DNA of 7,556 bases from Quisquiliibacterium sp. (GCA_023257915.1 JALRBB010000073.1:1-7556); one strand, 5' to 3'; positions 1 through 6,366 are shown, counted from the first letter of the stretch. Numbers and translations are program-made. Notes: generated from the letters alone by a model not told the origin.

Positions 1-1
1 G

Positions 2-472
2 AGCCTTTTTAGCGAGGACGATCTGCTCGACCATGTGCTCGCCAGCCTGAACTCCGGTGAACTCGCGCAGCGGCGCTTTCGCGAAATTGCGCGCATCGCG
101 GGCCTGGTGTTTCAGGGCTTTCCGGGCGCGGCGCGCAGTACTCGCCAGTTGCAAGCGTCATCGGGATTATTCTTCGAGGTATTTCGCAAGCATGATGCCG
201 GCAACCTGCTGCTCGCGCAGTCGCAGCGCGAGGTGCTGGAGTTGGAACTCGAACTCGATCGTCTGCGCGCTAGTCTGCGTGCGATGCGAGCCCGGCAATT
301 GCATCAGGTAGCGATTGCCCGTCCGACGCCATTCGCGTTTCCGCTGATGGTTGAGCGCTTGCGCGAGCGGCTGAGCACCGAGAAACTCTCGGACCGAATC
401 ACCAGAATGATCGCCGAGCTGGAGCGTGCGGCAGACGCTCCCGCGCGGCGCACACAGAAAAAACAACCATGA
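2..472 (+). CDS. Ligase-associated DEXH-box helicase (Lhr-Core type), C-terminal fragment
   Basis: This is the last 156 residues of a gene entering from the left edge; the frame is open from base 2 and stops with TGA at 470-472. The sequence resembles the C-terminal region of ligase-associated DEXH helicases, which are about 800 residues long: an N-terminal LFSEDDLL stretch, then the [16 protein letters not shown] segment, [18 protein letters not shown], a leucine/glutamate/arginine-rich helix that may be a short coiled coil, and [19 protein letters not shown]. The helicase motifs themselves (Walker A, DExH) lie outside the window, so no catalytic residue can be checked. In Pseudomonas putida the family member is an ATP-dependent 3'-5' DNA translocase/helicase encoded with a Mn-dependent nuclease, an ATP-dependent ligase and a putative exonuclease. 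The PdeM gene two positions downstream supports this identity. The tail is basic (RRTQKKQP). The family call is by recalled motif similarity and is fairly secure. Confidence 0.85.
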   Translation, partial: SLFSEDDLLDHVLASLNSGELAQRRFREIARIAGLVFQGFPGAARSTRQLQASSGLFFEVFRKHDAGNLLLAQSQREVLELELELDRLRASLRAMRARQLHQVAIARPTPFAFPLMVERLRERLSTEKLSDRITRMIAELERAADAPARRTQKKQP

Positions 473-477
473 ACCGC

Positions 478-482
478 AGGAG
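478..482 (+). promoter_or_regulatory. Ribosome binding site of the SDR gene
   Basis: AGGAG lies just after the helicase stop codon. Two ATG codons follow back to back at 485 and 488. Spacing to the first is only 2 nt and to the second 5 nt, so the second ATG fits normal spacing better. The difference is one methionine and does not affect the fold. Confidence 0.6.
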
Positions 483-484
483 AA

Positions 485-1270
485 ATGATGCGACTGTTCG
501 ACGATGAATGCGCGCTGGTGACCGGCGCCGGAAACGGCATCGGCCGCGCGATTGCGCTAGCGCTGGTCCGCGAGGGCGTGCCGACGGTGTTTGCCGATCT
601 CAAGCCTGAAACCGTGGAATCGGCGCTCGCGCAGGCGCGCAGCGAAGGCGCGAGCGGACGCGCGATCGCTTGGGTCGGCGACCTGGCCGAGCCGGCAGAG
701 CGCGAGCGGCTTCTCGTCGAGGCGCAGCAGGCGCTCGGCAAGGTCGACCTGTTCGTGCACAGCGCATCGCCGCCGCGCCATGAGCGAGATCATTTCTTTG
801 GCGTCGATGAGGCGACCTGGACCCGGATGCGTGCGGTGAACCTGGATGCCGGTGTGCACCTGGCGCGCGAGTTGTCGCGCGCGATGATCCGGCGCAAGGC
901 GCCCGGCAGCATGCTGATGCTGACCTCGCTGCACGCCGAGACTCCGCGCAACCTGCCGCACTACAGCACCACAAAGGCGGCGATGGCGATGCTGGTCAAG
1001 GAGCTCGCCAAGGGTCTTGGTCGCTACGGCATCCGCGTCAACGCGATGGTGCCTGGTGCGATCGCCGCCGGTGGCTTTGTCGCGCGCCCCGAAATGTCGC
1101 GGCACATCCCGCTTGGCCGGCTCGGCCAGGCAGATGATCTCGCGCCGATGGCGCTGTCGGTGCTCTCGAACCGCGTCGCCGGCTATGTGACCGGCACCAG
1201 CATCGTCGTCGACGGTGGCCTGGCACTGACCAACTGGTTCGATCCGCCGGACTTCGGCGAGATCGCCTGA
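485..1270 (+). CDS. SDR family NAD(P)-dependent oxidoreductase
   Basis: This is a classical short-chain dehydrogenase/reductase of 261 residues, a normal length for the family. The nucleotide-binding glycine motif TGAGNGIG is at residues 13-20. An aspartate ends beta-strand 2 (D38, in VFADLK), which in this family usually favours NAD(H) over NADP(H). D66 would contact the adenine ring. The catalytic tetrad is present: N119 (AVNL), S148 (LTSLHAE), Y160 and K164 (YSTTK). The usual PG turn (P190-G191) and the C-terminal GTSIVVDGG stretch follow. The normally conserved NNAG after beta-4 is replaced by HSAS (residues 92-95), an atypical variant. Substrate cannot be predicted. The gene starts 12 nt after the helicase and ends 19 nt before pdeM, so it is probably transcribed with DNA repair genes, although nothing in its sequence points to nucleic acid chemistry. 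The true start may be the second ATG at 488. Confidence 0.92.
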   Translation: MMRLFDDECALVTGAGNGIGRAIALALVREGVPTVFADLKPETVESALAQARSEGASGRAIAWVGDLAEPAERERLLVEAQQALGKVDLFVHSASPPRHERDHFFGVDEATWTRMRAVNLDAGVHLARELSRAMIRRKAPGSMLMLTSLHAETPRNLPHYSTTKAAMAMLVKELAKGLGRYGIRVNAMVPGAIAAGGFVARPEMSRHIPLGRLGQADDLAPMALSVLSNRVAGYVTGTSIVVDGGLALTNWFDPPDFGEIA

Positions 1271-1289
1271 GGCTGCCGGCGCATCGGCG

Positions 1290-2057
1290 ATGCAGACCGC
1301 GAGTCTGTCGGCGGATGGGGCTTACCCGCTGGTGCATGGCGGCGTGCGCCTAAGCTTGCTGCCACAGCGCGCGGTGTTGCTCGAGGACGCCCGTGCGCTA
1401 CTGGTAGCGGATGTGCACCTGGGCAAGGCCGCGAGTTTTCGTGCGCTCGGAGTGCCGGTGCCTGAGGGCACTACGACCGCCACGCTACTCGCGCTGGACG
1501 CGCTGGTCAGGCGCCATGCGCCAGCGCTGCTGTGCGTGCTCGGCGATCTGCTGCATGCGCCGGCGGCGCAGGCACCGCTGGTCGTCGATGCGCTGGCCAG
1601 TTGGCGCTCGACGCACCCACAGATGCGGTTCTTGCTGGTGCGCGGCAACCACGATGATCGTGCCGGTGATCCGCCGCCGCATTGCGGCATCGAGGTGGTC
1701 GACGACCCCTTCCTGTTCGCAGGCCTGGCACTGCGCCACGCGCCGCCCGGGCCTTCGGGCGACATGGCAAGTGATGCTTTTGCGGGCAACCGGAGTGCTG
1801 CAGACCCTGTCTCGCCGCAGCCGGGTTCGTCGATCGCCGGGCATCTGCATCCGGTCGCGACGCTGGCAAGCGGCGCCGACCGCGTCCGGCTGCCGTGTTT
1901 TTTCATTGAGCGCGAATGCCTGGTCTTGCCGGCGTTTGGTGAGTTCACCGGCGGCTGGGCGGTCGAGTCGTCCGCGGGGGTGCAGGTTTATTTAACTGAC
2001 GGCCAGCAGGTCCATCGCCTGCCTGCGCGCCGGGTGCAGCGCGCGCGGATGCGCTGA
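1290..2057 (+). CDS. pdeM: Ligase-associated metallophosphoesterase/endonuclease PdeM
   Basis: This calcineurin-like metallophosphoesterase of 255 residues has the full set of metal ligands in order: DVH at 41-43, GDLLH at 85-89 (D86, H89), GNHD at 119-122, H150, and GHLHP at 184-188. The LPAFGEFTGG signature at 213-222 and the overall layout match the ligase-associated PdeM family rather than generic phosphoesterases. The P. putida relative is a Mn-dependent DNA endonuclease and phosphodiesterase encoded with Lhr-Core helicase, ligase and exonuclease, so a role in cytoplasmic DNA end processing is inferred here. The segment between H150 and GHLHP (about residues 151-183) is rich in Gly, Pro, Ser, Ala and Asp and looks longer than I expect, probably a surface loop. 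The ATG at 1290 is the first in-frame ATG after the SDR gene; no strong Shine-Dalgarno precedes it, so translation may depend on coupling to the SDR 19 nt upstream. The last 10 residues are arginine-rich. Confidence 0.9.
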   Translation: MQTASLSADGAYPLVHGGVRLSLLPQRAVLLEDARALLVADVHLGKAASFRALGVPVPEGTTTATLLALDALVRRHAPALLCVLGDLLHAPAAQAPLVVDALASWRSTHPQMRFLLVRGNHDDRAGDPPPHCGIEVVDDPFLFAGLALRHAPPGPSGDMASDAFAGNRSAADPVSPQPGSSIAGHLHPVATLASGADRVRLPCFFIERECLVLPAFGEFTGGWAVESSAGVQVYLTDGQQVHRLPARRVQRARMR

Positions 2058-2127
2058 GTCGCTCGGTTGTGGTCCGCGCTATGCCAGAGCGCCGCGTCCT
2101 GTACCTCGGAAAAGTCCATTGAAAAAC

Positions 2128-2144
2128 CCTGCCACACCGGCAGG
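2128..2144. repeat. GC-rich inverted repeat upstream of tcuA
   Basis: CCTGCC (2128-2133) pairs perfectly with GGCAGG (2139-2144) around a 5-nt loop. Five A residues (2122-2126) precede the left arm, so read on the minus strand the stem is followed by GTTTTTC, like an intrinsic terminator facing left. On the plus strand only ATTT follows, a poor T tract. The centre lies about 40 nt upstream of the predicted tcuA transcription start, so it could equally be an operator. Function is unresolved. Confidence 0.45.
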
Positions 2145-2163
2145 ATTTGCACCGTGCGTCCGC

Positions 2164-2169
2164 TATAGT
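2164..2169 (+). promoter_or_regulatory. Candidate -10 box for tcuAB
   Basis: TATAGT, in the context GCTATAGTG, matches the sigma70 -10 consensus at 5 of 6 bases. It would start transcription near 2176, giving a leader of about 44 nt. No good -35 lies 16-18 nt upstream; TTGCAC at 2147-2152 is only 11 nt away. The promoter may therefore depend on an activator or be a chance match. Confidence 0.4.
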
Positions 2170-2208
2170 GCCGCCTGCAAAATCCGACCGGCTGCATGCC
2201 ACGGAATT

Positions 2209-2212
2209 GGAG
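2209..2212 (+). promoter_or_regulatory. Ribosome binding site of tcuA
   Basis: GGAG sits 7 nt before ATG 2220. An in-frame ATG at 2196 lies upstream of this site and lacks its own Shine-Dalgarno, and starting there would add eight residues in front of the dinucleotide-binding strand. The site therefore favours 2220 as the start. Confidence 0.75.
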
Positions 2213-2219
2213 AACTGCA

Positions 2220-3629
2220 ATGATCGACGTTCTGGTGATCGGTGGCGGCAATGCCGCGCTGTGCGCGGCGCTGGTCGCGCGCGAGGCCGGCGCGAGCGTG
2301 CTGATGCTCGAGTCCGCGCCGCCTGAGTGGCGTGGCGGCAATTCGGTGCACACCCGCAATCTGCGCTGCATGCACGACGCGCCGCAGGACGTGCTGACCG
2401 AGGCGTATCCGGAAGACGAATACTGGGCCGACCTGCTCAAGGTCACCGGTGGCATCACTGACGAGCATCTGGCCCGCATTGCGATCCGCGACTCTTCGCA
2501 ATGTCGCGACTGGATGCGCAAGCATGGCGCACGGTTTCAGAGCTCGCTGTCGGGCACGCTGCATCTTTCGCGTACCAATGCGTTCTTTCTCGGTGGTGGC
2601 AAGGCGCTGGTCAATGCGTATTACCGCAGCGCCGAGCGGCTGGGCGTACAGATCCGCTACGAGGCGAAGACCACCGCGCTGGAATTCGACGGTAAGCGCT
2701 TCGTCGCCGCCAGGCTCGAGAGTGGCGAGCGGATCGAGGCAACAGTGTGCGTCATCGCCAGCGGCGGCTTCGAGTCCAATATCGACTGGCTGCGCGAGGC
2801 CTGGGGTCCGCCGGCTGACAACTTCTTGATCCGCGGAACCCGCTACAACCAGGGCGTGATGCTGCGCGCACTGATCGACGCCGGTGCCGATGCGATTGGT
2901 GACCCGAAGCAATGTCATGCGGTCGCGATCGATGCACGTGCGCCGCTGTATGACGGCGGTATCAGCACCCGCGTCGACAGCGTGTCGCTGGGCATTGTCG
3001 TGAATCGCGACGGGCATCGCTTCTACGACGAGGGCGAGGATTTCTGGCCCAAGCGCTACGCGATCTGGGGCCGTCTGGTAGCCCAGGAACCCGATCAGGT
3101 CGGCTTTTCGATCATCGACGCGAAGGCGATCGGTCGCTTCATGCCGCCGGTGTTTCCGGGCGAGCGCGCAGACAGTCTGCCGCAGCTGGCACGCCAACTC
3201 GGCTTGCCGGAGGACACGCTGCTCGAGACGGTGCGCCAGTTCAACGCCGCCTGCCGGCCGGGTCACTTCGATCACGCAGTGCTCGACGACTGTGTCACCG
3301 AAGGCATCACGCCGCCCAAGACGCACTGGGCGCGGCCAATCGACACGCCGCCGTTCTACGGGTATCCGCTGCGCCCTGGCATCACCTTCACCTATCTGGG
3401 GGTCAAGGTCGACGACCGCACCCGGGTGCACTTCGGCGGAGCGCCGAGCCCCAACCTGCTGGCTGCCGGCGAGGTGATGGCCGGCAACGTGCTCGGCAAG
3501 GGCTACCTGGCCGGCATCGGCATGACGATCGGCACCGCGTTCGGGCGTATTGCCGGTGCCGAGGCCGCGCGAATTGTCGGGCTAAGCTCGGATCAAGTTC
3601 AGGAGAAGAACCGTGCAGCGATTGGCTGA
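2220..3629 (+). CDS. tcuA: TcuA-like FAD-dependent tricarballylate dehydrogenase
   Basis: This 469-residue flavoprotein belongs to the fumarate reductase/succinate dehydrogenase flavoprotein superfamily. The N-terminus is an FAD Rossmann motif ([15 protein letters not shown], residues 3-17) with the ribose-binding acid at the end of beta-2 (E31). A GGNS segment at 39-42 corresponds to the isoalloxazine-contacting GG(x)S of the superfamily. The C-terminal FAD motif runs through [19 protein letters not shown] (412-430) and [15 protein letters not shown]. TcuA of Salmonella enterica is about this length and oxidises tricarballylate to cis-aconitate, passing electrons to TcuB. Here the TcuB homologue follows immediately, with a 17-nt overlap, which makes the TcuA assignment much stronger than sequence alone. 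There is no signal peptide and no membrane segment, so it is cytoplasmic, probably docked to TcuB. The exact substrate is inferred; no tricarballylate transporter is nearby, so a related tri- or dicarboxylate is possible. Start chosen at ATG 2220 for its GGAG 7 nt upstream. Confidence 0.85.
   Translation: MIDVLVIGGGNAALCAALVAREAGASVLMLESAPPEWRGGNSVHTRNLRCMHDAPQDVLTEAYPEDEYWADLLKVTGGITDEHLARIAIRDSSQCRDWMRKHGARFQSSLSGTLHLSRTNAFFLGGGKALVNAYYRSAERLGVQIRYEAKTTALEFDGKRFVAARLESGERIEATVCVIASGGFESNIDWLREAWGPPADNFLIRGTRYNQGVMLRALIDAGADAIGDPKQCHAVAIDARAPLYDGGISTRVDSVSLGIVVNRDGHRFYDEGEDFWPKRYAIWGRLVAQEPDQVGFSIIDAKAIGRFMPPVFPGERADSLPQLARQLGLPEDTLLETVRQFNAACRPGHFDHAVLDDCVTEGITPPKTHWARPIDTPPFYGYPLRPGITFTYLGVKVDDRTRVHFGGAPSPNLLAAGEVMAGNVLGKGYLAGIGMTIGTAFGRIAGAEAARIVGLSSDQVQEKNRAAIG
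3601..3605 (+). promoter_or_regulatory. Ribosome binding site of tcuB inside tcuA
   Basis: AGGAG lies within the last codons of tcuA, 7 nt before a GTG codon at 3613. This sets the tcuB start at GTG and places it 17 nt inside tcuA, an arrangement that suggests translational coupling of the two subunits. Confidence 0.75.
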
Positions 3630-4812
3630 ACTGATCGACAAGGCGCGTCGTGACGTGTCGTCGGCGTCTACGGTGGGCAATCCGGAGGCCGAGGTCGCCC
3701 GGGTCATGCAGATCTGCAACGCCTGTCGCTACTGCGAGGGCTACTGCGCGGTCTTCCCGGCGATGACGCGCCGGCTGGATTTCGGCGCTGCCGATGTGCA
3801 CTATCTGGCCAACCTGTGCCACAACTGCGGCGCCTGCCTGCATGCCTGCCAGTACGCGCCGCCCAACGCCTTCAACGTCAATGTGCCGCGCGCGATGGCG
3901 CAGGTGCGCGTCAACACCTATTCCCAGTATGCGTTTCCGGCTGCCCTGGGCAGTCTGTATCAGCGCGCCGGGCTGACGGTATCGCTGGCGCTGGCTGCAG
4001 CGCTCGCGTTGTTCCTGGTACTGGCCGCAGCTAGTGCGGACGCCGGCAAGCCGCTGGCCGGCAATTTCTACGCGATCTTCCCGCACAACCTGCTGGTGGC
4101 GCTGTTTGGCAGCGTATTTGGCTGGTCGATGCTGGCGCTGGCGGTGGGGGTGGTCAAGTTCTGGCGTGAGACCAATCCGGCGCCGGCGGCGCTGGCCGGC
4201 ACGGCGACGGTCCAGTCATCCCCGCCGGATGCGCTCGGCGAGGCGCTAGCCGAGGCGGCCGGCAATGCGCTGACGCTGAAGTACCTGGATGGCGGTACCG
4301 GCGAGGGCTGCAACGACGAGGACGACCGGCCGACGCTGCTGCGTCGGAAGTTTCATCACTTCACGTTCTACGGTTTCCTGCTGTGCTTCGCGTCGACCAG
4401 CGTCGCCACCGTCTATCACTACGCCTTCGGTTGGCAGGCGCCCTATGCGCTGACCAGTCTGCCGGTGCTGCTGGGCACCGTCGGCGGCATCGGCCTGCTG
4501 ATTGGTCCGGTGGGTCTGGCCTGGCTGCACCTGAAGCGCCATCCTCTGCATGGCGACAAGGCGCAGTCGCCGATGGATCTGGGATTCATCGCGCTGCTGT
4601 TCCTGGTCAGCGCGACCGGGCTGGCGCTGCTGGCCTGGCGCGACAGTGCGGCGATGTCGACCCTGCTGGCGGTGCACCTGGGCACCGTGATGGCCCTGTT
4701 CCTGACGCTGCCCTACGGCAAGTTCGCACACGGTGTATTTCGTGGGGCTGCGCTGCTGAAGTGGTCGATCGAGCGTCGGCGACCGAGCAATCTCAGACTG
4801 GGCGGCGACTGA
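3613..4812 (+). CDS. tcuB: TcuB-like membrane Fe-S electron transfer protein
   Basis: This 399-residue protein begins with GTG. Its soluble N-terminal part has two ferredoxin-like cysteine clusters: C35, C38, C41, C45 and C69, C72, C75, C79, each CxxCxxCxxxC, enough for two [4Fe-4S] centres. About six hydrophobic segments follow (roughly 122-142, 155-183, 249-272, 283-305, 323-342 and 350-368). Histidines near or in them (H248, H249, H269, H355, H373) could ligate haem. Between segments 2 and 3 is a loop with an acidic stretch (GCNDEDDRP, 232-240) that I recall as typical of TcuB/CitB proteins. In Salmonella, TcuB reoxidises the FADH2 of TcuA and hands electrons to the membrane quinone pool; the same job is inferred here from the coupled tcuA gene. 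The stop codon sits in the loop of a GC hairpin (4801-4818). No tcuC transporter follows; the next gene converges from the other strand. Confidence 0.9.
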   Translation: MQRLAELIDKARRDVSSASTVGNPEAEVARVMQICNACRYCEGYCAVFPAMTRRLDFGAADVHYLANLCHNCGACLHACQYAPPNAFNVNVPRAMAQVRVNTYSQYAFPAALGSLYQRAGLTVSLALAAALALFLVLAAASADAGKPLAGNFYAIFPHNLLVALFGSVFGWSMLALAVGVVKFWRETNPAPAALAGTATVQSSPPDALGEALAEAAGNALTLKYLDGGTGEGCNDEDDRPTLLRRKFHHFTFYGFLLCFASTSVATVYHYAFGWQAPYALTSLPVLLGTVGGIGLLIGPVGLAWLHLKRHPLHGDKAQSPMDLGFIALLFLVSATGLALLAWRDSAAMSTLLAVHLGTVMALFLTLPYGKFAHGVFRGAALLKWSIERRRPSNLRLGGD

Positions 4813-4818
4813 GCCGCC
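4801..4818 (+). repeat. Hairpin enclosing the tcuB stop codon
   Basis: GGCGGC (4801-4806) pairs with GCCGCC (4813-4818) around the loop GACTGA, whose last three bases are the tcuB stop. The stem is six G-C pairs. No T tract follows, so this is not a standard intrinsic terminator; it could stabilise the mRNA 3' end or slow termination, or be coincidental in GC-rich DNA. Confidence 0.4.
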
Positions 4819-4824
4819 AACGCC

Positions 4825-4867
4825 GAGTCCGGAAGGAGCGAGTGCCGATCCGCGGATGCCCGGACTC
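4825..4867. terminator. Possible bidirectional terminator between converging genes
   Basis: GAGTCCGG (4825-4832) is perfectly complementary to CCGGACTC (4860-4867), an 8-bp stem around a 27-nt loop. The loop contains a 10-nt perfect palindrome, ATCCGCGGAT (4848-4857), which could form a competing or nested hairpin. The right arm overlaps the stop codon of the minus-strand gene (TCA on the plus strand at 4866-4868). Its position between two convergent stops suits a bidirectional terminator, but neither side has a T tract, so the functional call is tentative. Confidence 0.4.
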
Positions 4868-6050
4868 AGTTGCGGGTCCGCATCAGCATTTCCGGGCGCA
4901 GTTGTTCGACCCGGTTGACACCGAGCAGGGCCATGTCGCGCGCGATCTCGCTGCCCAGAAGCCTGATCGCATGATCGACGCCCGCTTCGCCGGCGATCGC
5001 GCCGGCGAAGTTGAACGGCCGGCCAACGAAGACGAAGCGCGCGCCGAGCGCCATCGCCTTCAGCGCGTCGGTACCGCGCCGGATGCCGCTGTCCATCATG
5101 ACCGGAATGTCCGGGCAGGCGGCGACCACCGCCGGCAGAACCCGCAGCGGTGAGACTGAGCCGTCGAGCTGCCGGCCACCGTGGTTCGACACAATCAGGC
5201 CTTCGGCGCCCAGATCGCGCGCCAGCACTGCATCGCGCGCATCCATGACGCCCTTGACCACGATGCGCCCCTTCCAGAGTTTGCGGACCCGTTCGAAAAG
5301 ACGCCAGTCCATATAGCCGCGATCCGAGTTGTCGCGCACCGCGTCGGGTGACAGGATCGGTGCACCCCGGGTCGCGTAGCTGTTCTCGAAGTGCGGCATG
5401 CCGTGGCGCGCCAGGGTGCGCGCGAAGGTGCCGATCAGCCAGCGCGGATGGGTGATGCCGTCCCAGGCCAGCCGCAGGCTCGGGCGCAACGGCGTCGAAA
5501 ACCCGGCGCGCACGTTGTTCTCGCGGTTGGCCGACACCGGCGTGTCGACCGTGATCACCAGGGTGCGATAGCCAGCCTTGGCGACCCGCTCGATCAGCGC
5601 CTCGGTCCTGGCGGGATCGCCCGGCAGGTAGGCCTGGAACCAGGCATCCGGGTTCACCGCGATGATGTCCTCGAGCCGGATCAGCGATGCGCCGCTGACA
5701 ATCATCGGGATGCCCGCCCGCGCCGCTGCCCGGGCGAGTGCCAGATCGCCGCGATAGGCAGTGAGCGCGGTGATGCCCATGGGCGCGATGCCGAAGGGAT
5801 GCGACCACTGCGTATCAAACAGCTCGGTCTGGCTGCTGCGTCCGGTCACCCCGACCAGCACCCGCGGCACAAAACCGTATTCGGTAAACGCCTCGCGATT
5901 GTCGCGCAGCGATTGATTGGTCTCGGCGCCACCGATCACATACGCAAAGATCGGGCCGGGCAGGTGGCGGCGTGCCGCATGCTCGAAGTCATCCAGCGAC
6001 AGGATTCGGCGCAGGCGGCGGGCTGGCTGGTCGGTGAAGGACGGGCGCAT
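4866..6050 (-). CDS. FMN-dependent alpha-hydroxy acid oxidase/dehydrogenase
   Basis: This 394-residue protein belongs to the glycolate oxidase / L-lactate dehydrogenase / mandelate dehydrogenase family and has normal length. An (alpha/beta)8 barrel is indicated by the ordered family motifs: FAYVIGGAET (35-44, with Y37 as the first active-site tyrosine), FGIAPMG (86-92), FQAYLPGD (138-145, Y141), TVDTPVSANRENNVR (167-181, D169), VVKGV (264-268, K266) and the signature SNHGGRQLD (288-296) with catalytic H290 and substrate-binding R293. The phosphate-binding end of FMN is matched by DSGIRRGTDALKA (320-332) and GRPF (343-346). All expected catalytic residues are present. It oxidises a 2-hydroxy acid to the 2-keto acid, passing electrons to quinone, a cytochrome or oxygen; L-lactate, mandelate and glycolate cannot be told apart here. 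The start is bounded by an in-frame TGA 21 nt upstream, so ATG at 6050 is the earliest ATG start, though its Shine-Dalgarno is weak. It converges on tcuB and diverges from the sugar dehydrogenase gene. Confidence 0.93.
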   Translation of the reverse strand: MRPSFTDQPARRLRRILSLDDFEHAARRHLPGPIFAYVIGGAETNQSLRDNREAFTEYGFVPRVLVGVTGRSSQTELFDTQWSHPFGIAPMGITALTAYRGDLALARAAARAGIPMIVSGASLIRLEDIIAVNPDAWFQAYLPGDPARTEALIERVAKAGYRTLVITVDTPVSANRENNVRAGFSTPLRPSLRLAWDGITHPRWLIGTFARTLARHGMPHFENSYATRGAPILSPDAVRDNSDRGYMDWRLFERVRKLWKGRIVVKGVMDARDAVLARDLGAEGLIVSNHGGRQLDGSVSPLRVLPAVVAACPDIPVMMDSGIRRGTDALKAMALGARFVFVGRPFNFAGAIAGEAGVDHAIRLLGSEIARDMALLGVNRVEQLRPEMLMRTRN

Positions 6051-6127
6051 CGGGGGGTTCCGGGCTGGTCATTGGAGGATGTTGCCGGCGCGCTTTGCCG
6101 ACGGTTGGTCAGGCGTGATTCTGAGCC

Positions 6128-6151
6128 AAATCCCGAGCTTTACGGGGATTT
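6128..6151. repeat. Inverted repeat upstream of the hydroxy acid oxidase gene
   Basis: AAATCCC (6128-6134) and GGGATTT (6145-6151) are perfect complements separated by 10 nt, and CCGGATTACCGG follows directly at 6152-6163. Located about 80-100 nt upstream of the oxidase start, it could be an operator for a dimeric regulator of that gene. No known binding motif is recognised. Confidence 0.35.
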
Positions 6152-6214
6152 CCGGATTACCGGGGTTTTGTCCAGGCAGTGAAATACCGAATTCGGCCAT
6201 GGGTTGCGGAATCG

Positions 6215-6243
6215 TTGACGGTTCGGTTCGTTTTTCCTAGAGT
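6215..6243 (+). promoter_or_regulatory. Candidate sigma70 promoter for the sugar dehydrogenase gene
   Basis: TTGACG (6215-6220, 5 of 6 consensus bases) is followed after exactly 17 nt by TAGAGT (6238-6243, 4 of 6). Transcription would begin near 6250, giving a leader of about 127 nt. Of the sites in this gap it has the best -35 box and ideal spacing. Confidence 0.45.
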
Positions 6244-6277
6244 TAGGCATTCGCCGTCTTGCCAGGGGCGCGTTTCC

Positions 6278-6307
6278 TTGCGGCCCAAGCAGCGCAGTTC
6301 CTAGAAT
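6278..6307 (+). promoter_or_regulatory. Second candidate promoter, closer to the gene
   Basis: TTGCGG (6278-6283, 3 of 6) and TAGAAT (6302-6307, 5 of 6) are 18 nt apart. The -10 is good and the -35 weak. It would give a leader of about 63 nt. It shares the sequence TTCCTAGA with the upstream candidate. Confidence 0.35.
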
Positions 6308-6366
6308 AAATGCTGGCCTGGCGACGTTTGTTCGTTTTATGGCGTTCCAATCTTTCACCCACCAAT

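Larger units (their letters stand above)
2058..2219. other. Intergenic region between pdeM and tcuA
   Basis: These 162 nt separate the repair genes from tcuAB. They hold a weak 5-bp hairpin (GCGCT at 2076-2080 with AGCGC at 2088-2092), a stronger 6-bp hairpin at 2128-2144, a probable -10 box at 2164-2169 and the tcuA ribosome binding site. No gene is seen on either strand. No strong plus-strand intrinsic terminator with a T tract follows pdeM, so some read-through into tcuA is possible. Confidence 0.6.

Noticed and set aside
1322..1948. A 208-codon minus-strand open frame opposite pdeM.
   Set aside because: The plus strand carries every metallophosphoesterase motif; the antisense product is Ser/Arg/Ala-rich without motifs.
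2147..2169. TTGCAC and TATAGT read as a complete sigma70 promoter.
   Set aside because: The spacer is only 11 nt, too short for normal sigma70 contacts, so only the -10 box is kept as a candidate.
2196..2219. An upstream in-frame ATG that would extend TcuA by eight residues.
   Set aside because: The ribosome binding site at 2209-2212 lies downstream of it and fits ATG 2220, and the extension has no place before the first beta-strand.
2163..3431. A 422-codon minus-strand open frame opposite tcuA.
   Set aside because: It is antisense to a clear flavoprotein gene, matches no family I know, and has the arginine/alanine-rich composition of a shadow frame.
4246..5808. A 520-codon open frame on the minus strand spanning the end of tcuB and most of the hydroxy acid oxidase gene.
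   Set aside because: It runs through two well-supported genes in another frame, has arginine/glycine-rich low-complexity composition with no recognisable domain, and is expected by chance in GC-rich DNA where stops are rare.
5391..6182. A 263-codon plus-strand open frame opposite the hydroxy acid oxidase gene.
   Set aside because: It lies almost wholly antisense to a gene with complete catalytic motifs and shows no domain of its own.
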